Shown here: positions 8,031-15,467 of the stretch, one piece after another
Layout: each line of letters opens with the position of its first letter
How positions within the stretch are numbered: position 1 is the first letter of the stretch
Source of the DNA: CAZNVG01 sp964576475
GTDB taxonomy: Bacteria; Patescibacteriota; Saccharimonadia; Saccharimonadales; CAZNVG01
Assembly (NCBI GenBank): GCA_964576475.1
Contig: CAZNVG010000004.1
Location: 1 to 62,763, forward strand
Length of the DNA: 62,763 bases
Direction: 5' to 3'
Notes under the pieces: model-generated
Told to the model about the DNA's origin: nothing
Database searches by the model: none
What the model saw: the letters and a program-made list of their open reading frames with translations, nothing else
Position numbers and translations under genes: made by a program

Positions 8031-8492
8031 TTACTTATGCTTCTTTTTGAGGGCAGCCAGCCTCGCAATAAACGAGTTCGCCGCCCCATCAAGCCCTAAT
8101 ACCTTCAAGCTTCCAACAAGCACATATAGCTCATCAATCTTTGCCTGAGAGGATTTGCTGTTTTGTTCAATTTGGCGGAAATAGTAATCCACTTTCTCGA
8201 CGAGCCATTTTTCTTGTGACACAGTGACTTCATTACTACTTAGCTTTGACTCAATTTTAGAGTCAACAACTTCCAGCGACCTAGCCGAATGATCTCGTTT
8301 CAGCAAGTGTCCTCGCGCAATGAGACTATTAATATGAAGTGAGACAGTTGCAACCGAGCCATACTTCAAACCCTTCATGATCTCTCTGTAGCTCGGACTA
8401 TAGCCATATTCCCCAATGAAGGCCGTAATAAACCGAAGTAATTCTTGCTGCTTCTTAGTTGGTCGAACGGCTTTGGTTTGAGCTTTATCCAT
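8031..8492 (-). CDS. LexA-type winged-helix regulator lacking the peptidase domain
   Basis: 153 aa from the ATG at 8492. Residues about 8-75 match the LexA DNA-binding domain (TKKQQELLRFI, GYSPSYREIMKGLKYGS, LHINSLIARGHLL). The rest (about 80-153) is helical and hydrophilic. The Ser/Lys self-cleavage domain of LexA is absent, so it cannot be a standard RecA-cleaved SOS repressor. A longer reading frame upstream (to 8657) overlaps the O-antigen-ligase gene and its extra residues do not look like protein, so the ATG 8 bp inside that gene's end is preferred. It sits directly upstream of the redox operon and may regulate it (inference). Confidence 0.75.
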   Translation of the reverse strand: MDKAQTKAVRPTKKQQELLRFITAFIGEYGYSPSYREIMKGLKYGSVATVSLHINSLIARGHLLKRDHSARSLEVVDSKIESKLSSNEVTVSQEKWLVEKVDYYFRQIEQNSKSSQAKIDELYVLVGSLKVLGLDGAANSFIARLAALKKKHK

Positions 8493-9801
8493 AGATACGC
8501 TTTGGTTGCTTACTGATTGGCAAATAGGCAAAGTATCCCGCGAGGCCCCACCAGATAATCCCGAGTGTATCGTCTGCCCAAACATGGAGTAGCATCGATG
8601 CGGCCGCCAGCCCCAACCCCGAGACCAACAATGCGCTGGGCCATGGTGCCTTAGCATTACGTAGTAGCTGTCTTATAAGCAAACCAAACATCGCCAAGAA
8701 TAACGCGAGTCCGATTACGCCTACTTCTTGGGCGATCTGCGCATAATAATTTTCTGCAATTCGCGGGGGGTTTTTCTCTAAGTGCACCGAAGCAGGCCCT
8801 GCACTACCCGGCCCGCTTCCGAGCGGCGCCTCCACGACCTCATCTACTGCGGCTTCAAGCGCAGCAATGTGCCCTTGGTTGCTGTTGACCGTATTATTAT
8901 TGGTGTCTGTATGAAACACAGCGTTCTGGATAACTGAATTTCTCTGAAATACGAGCACTCCTGAGAACAGAACAATGCCGCTCATGGCCATGCCAATAAT
9001 AACTCGATTCCGCTGCCTAGGAGTGCCCGTCAGAATAATGTGGAATCCAATAGCTATTGCCAGTGCCACCCATGCTGAGCGCGAAAACGTACCTATTATT
9101 GCAACGGTGCTTATACTCAAAAAAACTATCCAGGTATTGCGTTGACGTAGTCGAATTATCTGTGTGGCGAGCAATGAAATCACTAGCACGAGATATGCGC
9201 CGAATGGATTGGGGCCTCGGAGCGTTGAGCTGACACGTATAGCACTTGAACCCTGATGCAGTGTCGTAAATGGCCTGATAGTGTCAGATCCATAGCCGAA
9301 ATGACGAAGGAAATCGGCTGGTAGCACAGCAAGCTGCAACACGCCGAATATCGTGGTTACGATCGCGGGCACGATAACGGCTAACGAAATATGCGCGAGC
9401 ATTCGTTTATCGTTTTTGTATAGTGCAATCAGCTGACCTAGTAACAGAACCGCTACAAGTCGCAGATTGATCATTAAACCCGCAATTAGCGCCGAAGCTT
9501 CGGGCTGCTTCCAGGCGGCAATGATGATATGTAGCACCACATATCCCAGCGCCAGCCAGTTTATCAAGCGCGAACTAAGTGTCTTTCGTGTTGGCGCGTC
9601 TCTCATAAACACCCAAAGCGCAACTGGCGTCAGCAAACCAATTATGAGCGAGGGAACGATCTTAAACCACTCTATAAATCCAAAGTTAGAACCCAGCACT
9701 ACATAACAAAAAGCGTGGAATGGTACATACGCAAGCAACGTGATAAAACCGACCTGCAACACAGTTACTGCTCTATTAATTGCTGGTGATGATGACGCCA
9801 T
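8485..9801 (-). CDS. O-antigen ligase/Wzy-like polymerase family membrane protein
   Basis: 438 aa with about 12 hydrophobic helices. The large outside loop near residues 300-365 has the typical Wzy_C features: LGSGPGSAGPASVH, then NYYAQIAQEVGVIGLALFL. Members either join finished glycans to an acceptor or polymerise repeat units on the outer face of the membrane. In a cell without LPS it may attach glycan to a cell-wall or lipid acceptor or polymerise it. It diverges from the initiating sugar-phosphate transferase gene 52 bp away, which supports a polysaccharide role. Confidence 0.8.
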   Translation of the reverse strand: MASSSPAINRAVTVLQVGFITLLAYVPFHAFCYVVLGSNFGFIEWFKIVPSLIIGLLTPVALWVFMRDAPTRKTLSSRLINWLALGYVVLHIIIAAWKQPEASALIAGLMINLRLVAVLLLGQLIALYKNDKRMLAHISLAVIVPAIVTTIFGVLQLAVLPADFLRHFGYGSDTIRPFTTLHQGSSAIRVSSTLRGPNPFGAYLVLVISLLATQIIRLRQRNTWIVFLSISTVAIIGTFSRSAWVALAIAIGFHIILTGTPRQRNRVIIGMAMSGIVLFSGVLVFQRNSVIQNAVFHTDTNNNTVNSNQGHIAALEAAVDEVVEAPLGSGPGSAGPASVHLEKNPPRIAENYYAQIAQEVGVIGLALFLAMFGLLIRQLLRNAKAPWPSALLVSGLGLAAASMLLHVWADDTLGIIWWGLAGYFAYLPISKQPKRIYG

Positions 9802-9853
9802 TACTGAAGTATTATGAGGCTAAGCCTACAGTGGTACAATATGCTTTAGATAC

Positions 9854-11284
9854 ATGCGCAATAATTCTTCAACAATTTACAGTTTTCTTCTCTTGGTAGG
9901 CGACTTTGTGGCGCTGTTAGGCGCGTTCAGTATCGCCTACATTTTCCGTGTCAAAGTTGACGCTCGTCCAGTTGCGAACGCCATAGCAGCTGCTGATTTC
10001 GTCGTTATCTTTAGTTTTCTAACGCCCATTATATTGGCTATCTTCGCGACCCTGCAGCTATACAGCAAAGCTACTTATGAACGACGTATTAGCGAGTTCG
10101 GCCGCCTGCTCGTTGGATCGTTTGTAGGAATCTTGACCCTTATAGGTTATGACTTCGTCAGCACAAAACCCATATTCCCTGCCAAACTGGTCGCACTCTA
10201 TGCTTTTGTACTCGGATTTGTGCTACTCCTTCTAGAACGATCACTTATGCGAGCTATTAGAACGGGGCTATTCGCCTACGGTTTTGGAATTAACAAGGTT
10301 CTCATTGTCGGTAGCGGCGCCAGCACAAATGAACTCATCAACAAAATCGCCCAAACACAACACACCGGCCAAAAAGTTATCGCCGTTATCGGAAAACCAT
10401 CTGCGATCACAAAACGACTCGGCATCCCTACCTATAGCTCACTCCACATGATAGATGAATTCGAACTCGACACAATCATCCAGACAGGCAACTTAAACGA
10501 CGAGACGCTTACCAAGGAATTGATTAGTATCGCACAAGACCATCACGTTTCGTATCGCTTCGTACCCGAACAGGCTCAGCTGTACGCCGGAAATACGCAA
10601 GTCGAACTCTATCAAGGTGTGCCTATTGTTACCGTCCAGCCGACAGCATTAATAGGCTGGGGAAGATTTGTGAAACGCAGTTTCGACATTGTCGTCAGCT
10701 TTGTGCTCATCGTGCTACTATCGCCGCTCTTTCTGCTTATCGCTATCGCAATAAAACTTAGCGACCCAGGCCCCGTAATCTTTCGTCAGCGACGTCTGAC
10801 ACGCTTCGATACCCCATTCCAGGTGCTGAAGTTCCGCACTCTGATCATGAAATACAACGGCCGTGACGAAGTTACGGTCTTTAAAGAAATGGGTCGCGAA
10901 GATTTGGCGGAAGAGTTCGTACGAAATCGAGGTAAGGTTGTGAAGGATCCACGCATATCACCTATCGGTAGGTTCCTTCGCGTGACTAGTCTTGATGAAT
11001 TACCGCAGCTCATCAATGTGCTCAAGGGAGATATCAGCCTCGTCGGTCCACGAGCAATCGTCGAACATCATGCTAGAGAATACAAAGAAAACCGGTCGCT
11101 AATGCTCAGTGTCAAAACCGGCATAACTGGCCTCGCACAAGTATCGGGGCGTGACGACCTTACGCTTGAAGAACGAATTAATCTTGATATCTACTATGTG
11201 CAAAATTGGAGCTTCTGGCTAGACCTCAGTATTCTTGTTAAAACCGCTTATATACTCGTCGTTCGCAAAGGTTTCCGAGCTTGA
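9854..11284 (+). CDS. Polyprenyl-phosphate sugar-1-phosphate transferase (WcaJ/WbaP family)
   Basis: 476 aa. N-terminal helices (about 8-130) and a soluble Rossmann-like middle domain (about 140-245) precede the catalytic bacterial sugar transferase domain (about 270-476). The transferase motifs are clear: KRSFDIVVSFVLIVLLSPLF, DPGPVIFRQRR, VLKFRTL, DELPQLINVLKGDISLVGPR. It puts the first sugar-1-phosphate onto undecaprenyl phosphate and so starts repeat-unit assembly. TACAAT (9835-9840) lies 13 nt before the ATG. The stop overlaps the next gene's ATG, so the two are coupled. Confidence 0.9.
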   Translation: MRNNSSTIYSFLLLVGDFVALLGAFSIAYIFRVKVDARPVANAIAAADFVVIFSFLTPIILAIFATLQLYSKATYERRISEFGRLLVGSFVGILTLIGYDFVSTKPIFPAKLVALYAFVLGFVLLLLERSLMRAIRTGLFAYGFGINKVLIVGSGASTNELINKIAQTQHTGQKVIAVIGKPSAITKRLGIPTYSSLHMIDEFELDTIIQTGNLNDETLTKELISIAQDHHVSYRFVPEQAQLYAGNTQVELYQGVPIVTVQPTALIGWGRFVKRSFDIVVSFVLIVLLSPLFLLIAIAIKLSDPGPVIFRQRRLTRFDTPFQVLKFRTLIMKYNGRDEVTVFKEMGREDLAEEFVRNRGKVVKDPRISPIGRFLRVTSLDELPQLINVLKGDISLVGPRAIVEHHAREYKENRSLMLSVKTGITGLAQVSGRDDLTLEERINLDIYYVQNWSFWLDLSILVKTAYILVVRKGFRA

Positions 11285-12408
11285 TGAAAGTCGCGATAGT
11301 CTGCGATTGGCTAGTCGGTGGAGGTGCAGAGAGGGTCGTCTATGCACTGCATGAAATATATCCGGATGCGCCAATCTTCACTAGTTATATCAGCGAATCG
11401 CAACGCAAAGTATTCTCAGATGCTGACGTACATGTACTTTCGACCGCGAAGATACCATTCTCTGGAAAACTACGCAAACTACTTCCTATGCTTCGCGAAA
11501 GAGCGTTCGAAAAGCTCGACTTATCAGACTACGATGTTGTTCTGTCCGCTTCAGGGGCAGAGGCAAAGGGCGTTCGGACTCCAGAGAGTACGCTACATAT
11601 CGACTACTGCCATTCACCCACGCATTATTATTGGGTCAGGTACAAGGAGTACCTACAGAACCCTGGACTTGGATTACTCAACCCACTGGCTAGAATCGGA
11701 CTTAAAGGTACCATAAAAGCTCGGCGAAAATGGGACTATACTGCCGCCCAACAAGCAGACGTCATGATAGCTAACTCAACTATCACTGCACAGCGCATTG
11801 CGAAATACTATAAGCGCGATAGCGTCGTGATATTTCCTCCGGTCGATACTGATAGATTTAGTGTCAATAAGAGCCTTAAGCGCGAGGGGTTTGTTGTGGC
11901 GGGGCGACAAACCCCTTACAAAAGAATAGATATTGCCGTTGAAGCAGCAACGAGCATTGGTGCGGAACTGCATGTCGTCGGTGATGGGCCTGAGCACGAT
12001 AGGCTGCAACGTATCGCTGGAGATACAATTACATTTCATTCACAGGTCAGTGATGCGGAGATGTCGTCATATTTTCAGACTGCACGCGGCTTTCTATTTA
12101 CCGGCGTAGAGGACTTTGGGATCACACCAGTAGAGGCAATGTTGTGCGGCACTCCAGTGATCGCCTACAAAGCAGGTGGCGCACTTGATAGTGTGGTCGA
12201 GGGAGTTAGTGGCACGTTCTTTTCCCCGCAAACATCAGAGGCGCTCGCAAATGTCCTACGAAGTTTTGAAGAATCTGCATATAAACCTGACACTATTCGT
12301 AAGCATGCCGAGCAATTTTCAAGCACTCACTTTAAGAAGTCGATAGAAAAACTCGTTCAAACAGAGTTGGCGAAGAAAGCTTCTACCGCCAAATCCAAGA
12401 ATCGATAA
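11284..12408 (+). CDS. Family 4 glycosyltransferase
   Basis: 374 aa, GT-B fold. The N-terminal domain begins MKVAIVCDWLVGGGAERVV, and the donor-binding half contains VVAGRQTPYKRIDIAVEA, GDGPEHDRL and GVEDFGITPVEAMLCGTPVIAY, with the E-x7-E motif of retaining GT4 enzymes. The start is the ATG in the TTGATGA overlap with the preceding stop. It probably adds an early sugar (possibly mannose) to the lipid-linked intermediate. The sugar specificity is not visible in the sequence. Confidence 0.87.
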   Translation: MKVAIVCDWLVGGGAERVVYALHEIYPDAPIFTSYISESQRKVFSDADVHVLSTAKIPFSGKLRKLLPMLRERAFEKLDLSDYDVVLSASGAEAKGVRTPESTLHIDYCHSPTHYYWVRYKEYLQNPGLGLLNPLARIGLKGTIKARRKWDYTAAQQADVMIANSTITAQRIAKYYKRDSVVIFPPVDTDRFSVNKSLKREGFVVAGRQTPYKRIDIAVEAATSIGAELHVVGDGPEHDRLQRIAGDTITFHSQVSDAEMSSYFQTARGFLFTGVEDFGITPVEAMLCGTPVIAYKAGGALDSVVEGVSGTFFSPQTSEALANVLRSFEESAYKPDTIRKHAEQFSSTHFKKSIEKLVQTELAKKASTAKSKNR

Positions 12409-13243
12409 TCGAGTCAAAGACTGGCAGTGCGTCTGCCCATGGAATCTGAATTGATATATCAAAACAACGCACATTATCCGGCTGCGGCTCATCACCAGCT
12501 TTCAGAACCCATGGGTCGGTAAGCTCTCTGTCCAGGTAAATCGAGTAGAAACGCTGTCCTATCTGAGTGCCGCCATCGGTACGAGGGTTTGGTGTGAATA
12601 ATAGTGCCTTTTGGCCGCCCACCTTTACTTCAGTTTCCTTAAATCCTGCGACACCATTTAGGTCATTTATGATGAAACGAGTATAGTCGTGACATCCTTC
12701 CTCGGTCGCTCCTTTTGTGTCGTGATATGCAGAAACTTGGATTTCGTATTGTTCCAACCCCTCACCACCTGGCCCTGGGCCATCAAACAGGTTTTCTCCG
12801 GAACAGTTATCGAGGGGTTTATATATTGCGCCATGAGGCTTTGGAATTTCATAGCGGTAGCAAGGTGTTTTGTATGTGTCGTCCGTTGTTGGGGTTGAAT
12901 CATACAGGGGGTTTAGCTTCGATTCTTTCTTTGGGGAGTTGCCTGAGTTGGTACTCGTGTTCGATTTCTTTGATCCCAACAAAATAAGTGCAGCGGCGCC
13001 GCCGCCAAGCAGCAACACTACCACAACAACTATGCCTATTATGAGTCCAGTTTTTGACTTTTTGGGTCCCGGCATAGGCGCAGGAGCATACTGAGGATTC
13101 GCATATGGGTTCTGGAACGGTTGCTGCATTTGGTCTTGCGGAGGTGGAAGGGGAACTTGCTGTGGGAATTGTGGCTGGGGAGGAACTGGTGGCTGTTGTG
13201 GTTCCTGAGGTGGAACTGGTGGCTGTGGGAATTGTGGGTCCAT
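12383..13243 (-). CDS. Proline-rich single-pass membrane protein, unknown
   Basis: 286 aa. The first 60 residues are a cytoplasmic Pro/Gln-rich stretch, then a basic KKSKTG, one transmembrane helix (about 64-88) and an extracytoplasmic domain (about 110-286) with a few cysteines (CYRYEIPKP, NCSGENLF, GCHDYTRF, RCFDISIQIPW). The end overlaps the convergent glycosyltransferase gene by 26 bp. No family was recognised. The disordered Pro/Gln-rich cytosolic tail before a single helix resembles other anchored proteins in this window. Confidence 0.75.
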   Translation of the reverse strand: MDPQFPQPPVPPQEPQQPPVPPQPQFPQQVPLPPPQDQMQQPFQNPYANPQYAPAPMPGPKKSKTGLIIGIVVVVVLLLGGGAAALILLGSKKSNTSTNSGNSPKKESKLNPLYDSTPTTDDTYKTPCYRYEIPKPHGAIYKPLDNCSGENLFDGPGPGGEGLEQYEIQVSAYHDTKGATEEGCHDYTRFIINDLNGVAGFKETEVKVGGQKALLFTPNPRTDGGTQIGQRFYSIYLDRELTDPWVLKAGDEPQPDNVRCFDISIQIPWADALPVFDSIIDSWIWR

Positions 13244-13303
13244 TGACTATCCTTGCTTACTTTTACAAGCATTGTAGTTTGTATGGGTGTATAACGCTAG
13301 TGT

Positions 13304-14329
13304 TTACTGTGATATGCGCTTGGCAATATCGCCAACCCGTTGGGCATAGTTCTTGTTCGACACAACTATGCCGTTTTCCGTGGCGACAACCACGACATTA
13401 TCGAGCCCAATGACCGCAACTGGCAAAGTGGTTTCATTTCTGATGAAACTATTAGTAACATCCTCTAACTCCACAGCCCCATCGATGACATTGCCTTTTT
13501 CATTCTGTTCATTGGCAGCATGAAGGTCAGAGAACGATCCAAGATCCATCCAGTCAAATAATCCAGGCGTTACAAGTAAGTTATCAACCCTCTCAATGAG
13601 TGCCGTATCTATCGGTTCGCTTTCAAACTTAAGGTAGTTTTCATGTGTTTTATTTCGGTCTTTATTTAGAACCTGATAATTCTCCCATAGATGGGGCGCG
13701 TGATTTTTGAGTGCTGATTCAAACACCGCGAGCGGCGCTACAAAAAACCCCATGTTCCACAAATACCTGCCGCTGCGTACATACTTTTTTGCAGTCGCAT
13801 GTTCAGGTTTTTCCTTGAATGACTTCACGTGATACACACGCTCATGTTTTGGATGTTGTTCCTCGCGCTCAATATAGCCAAATCCTGTTGCGGGACTTGT
13901 AGGCTCGACACCGAGAAGCACAATTCGAGATTCGGCTTTTGACACTTTAGCTGCATGTGTCACCGCCTCACTAAACGATGCTGTGTCTCGGATATTGTGA
14001 TCTGCATGCATGAATACTATCGGCTCATTCGGATCGTGGTGTTCCTTAATTGATGACAGCGCCAAGAGAATACAAGACGCTGTTCCGCGACGAGCTGGTT
14101 CTGCGAGAATACGTGTTTTGCTTATTTCGGGCGCCTGGGCATACACTTTCTCTACGTGTGAAGAGTCTGTCACGAGGTAAATATCATTCGTAAGCAGACG
14201 AGCGCGGTCGAGGGTATTTTGGAGTAAGCTTTTTTCGCCTGCGAGACGTAAAAGATGCTTTGGGTGGTCAGGCTGCGAAAGTGGCCACAGCCTAGTTCCC
14301 GATCCTCCACAAATAATTACAGCAATCAT
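13304..14329 (-). CDS. manC: Mannose-1-phosphate guanylyltransferase
   Basis: 341 aa, nucleotidyltransferase fold. The signature ICGGSGTRLWPLSQPDHPKH starts a few residues in, and VFMHADHNI, TSPATGFGYIE, SFKEKPEHATAKKYV, YLWNMGFF and FDWMDLGSF follow in the order expected for GDP-mannose synthesis from GTP and mannose-1-phosphate. It lacks the C-terminal phosphomannose isomerase half of bifunctional enzymes. The start at 14329 puts the homologous residues at the N-terminus. An ATG at 14347 is also possible and would add six residues, 3 bp after the upstream stop. It supplies GDP-mannose to the glycan pathway. Confidence 0.87.
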   Translation of the reverse strand: MIAVIICGGSGTRLWPLSQPDHPKHLLRLAGEKSLLQNTLDRARLLTNDIYLVTDSSHVEKVYAQAPEISKTRILAEPARRGTASCILLALSSIKEHHDPNEPIVFMHADHNIRDTASFSEAVTHAAKVSKAESRIVLLGVEPTSPATGFGYIEREEQHPKHERVYHVKSFKEKPEHATAKKYVRSGRYLWNMGFFVAPLAVFESALKNHAPHLWENYQVLNKDRNKTHENYLKFESEPIDTALIERVDNLLVTPGLFDWMDLGSFSDLHAANEQNEKGNVIDGAVELEDVTNSFIRNETTLPVAVIGLDNVVVVATENGIVVSNKNYAQRVGDIAKRISQ

Positions 14330-14350
14330 ACCCGCCAATAATACCATGCA

Positions 14351-14812
14351 TCATTTTTTTCGTTTTTTGCGAGTAGGGCCTTTGAAAACCCAGAAACGAA
14401 ATATGATGTAGTTCCAGAAAGTGAAGAAGAACGCTGCTGCGTACTTTCCCCATAGGGGGGATATGCCGTAGTGCTGCAGCACGCGAAGGATGACATAGGT
14501 TATGAGGTAGTTGATAATTAGAACAACTATGTATCGTTTTGTTTCTTTCTCGACTTTTTCCCGCTTCGTTTGTCGCTTGAACACCCAATAGCGCTCCATG
14601 AAGAAATTCGTCACAACGCCAACGACATATGCAGCCGCTTGCGCGAGAGCTAAGTGCACTCCAAGCTTCGTATAGCCAGCGTAGAATACTAAATAGTCGG
14701 CATAGAACACGACCACTCCGGTAGATAAATACTGAATCACCGACTCGTGCATCAACGTGCCTATCAGTCCACGACGTGGTTGTTTCCTAGATTTTTTACT
14801 TGTCGATACCAT
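14351..14812 (-). CDS. GtrA family membrane protein
   Basis: 153 aa, four helices in the GtrA pattern: a start like ESVIQYLSTGVVVFYADYLVFY, then AYVVGVVTNFFMERYWVFK and a second pair ending FRFWVF. GtrA-like proteins are thought to help move lipid-linked sugars across the membrane for use by outside glycosyltransferases. This is the first of three in the window and lies immediately upstream of manC. Promoter spacing suggests a leaderless message. Confidence 0.82.
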   Translation of the reverse strand: MVSTSKKSRKQPRRGLIGTLMHESVIQYLSTGVVVFYADYLVFYAGYTKLGVHLALAQAAAYVVGVVTNFFMERYWVFKRQTKREKVEKETKRYIVVLIINYLITYVILRVLQHYGISPLWGKYAAAFFFTFWNYIIFRFWVFKGPTRKKRKK

Positions 14813-14820
14813 TAATGGTT

Positions 14821-14849
14821 ATTATATGCCATAATGGTTGTCCCATGAA
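14821..14849 (-). promoter_or_regulatory. Promoter with perfect TATAAT, leaderless geometry
   Basis: Minus strand: TTCATG (14844-14849), a 17-bp spacer and TATAAT (14821-14826). The -10 box ends 8 nt before the GtrA ATG at 14812, so the transcript would begin within about two bases of the start codon. Confidence 0.55.
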
Positions 14850-14918
14850 TTCGCTTTTGCTTATCTTGTCAAACAGTAGTCATTGTGCTAGCGTTTATAG
14901 AGTAAGGACAACACAAAA

Positions 14919-15467
14919 ATGATACGTTTGACACTACGACAAAAAATATTTACCGCAGCAGTTGTTGTCGCTGTTATTGCAGTGCCTACAGCGTATATTG
15001 TCCGTAAACGTAACATAGATGCCAAAGCCGCAACTTCCGGACAAAGCGAAGAGAGTAAAGCAGCGGAGAAGACGGATGTAGATGCAAAAAAGGAAGAAAT
15101 TCTTTCTAATCAAGATGATACCGTAGTCGCACCAAATTCCGACAAAACTGAACAGAGCATTCCAGTCCAGAAAGACGTTACTGCAAAAATAACTACCCTC
15201 TCGCAAGAGAATGGCCAGGTAACAATTGCCGGTGCTATAGCGGGAACTACAGAAAACGGCGCTTGTACGTTCAAGTTCACGACTCCACAAGACAAACCGG
15301 TGAGTAAAACCATAAAAGGTGTCATTGCTGGTGATGGTGTAAATTGTGGGCCGCTATCTATTCCTGAGACTAGCTTTTCATATCTTGGAAATTGGACCGC
15401 AAATCTCACCTATTATCTTGATAATGGCAAGTCTGTATCTGCTGAGAGAGTGATTAGTATCAAATGA
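14919..15467 (+). CDS. Membrane-anchored extracytoplasmic protein, unknown
   Basis: 182 aa. A short cytoplasmic start (MIRLTLRQK) and one membrane helix (about 10-28) precede a charged Ala/Lys/Glu/Asp linker (about 35-85) and a compact beta-rich domain (about 88-182) with two cysteines (NGACTFKF, NCGPLSIP) that could pair. No family was recognised. It overlaps the next gene by ATGA, so it is probably a partner of the large secreted lysozyme-like protein. Confidence 0.72.
   Translation: MIRLTLRQKIFTAAVVVAVIAVPTAYIVRKRNIDAKAATSGQSEESKAAEKTDVDAKKEEILSNQDDTVVAPNSDKTEQSIPVQKDVTAKITTLSQENGQVTIAGAIAGTTENGACTFKFTTPQDKPVSKTIKGVIAGDGVNCGPLSIPETSFSYLGNWTANLTYYLDNGKSVSAERVISIK

Noticed and set aside
8493..8657. 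N-terminal extension of the LexA-like protein
   Set aside because: It lies inside the O-antigen-ligase gene in another frame and its residues (rich in Trp, His, Cys) do not look like a conserved domain.
13105..13413. Val/Glu/Gly-rich open frame on the plus strand
   Set aside because: Antisense of the Pro/Gln-rich start of the membrane protein at 12383-13243; low complexity and no start signals.
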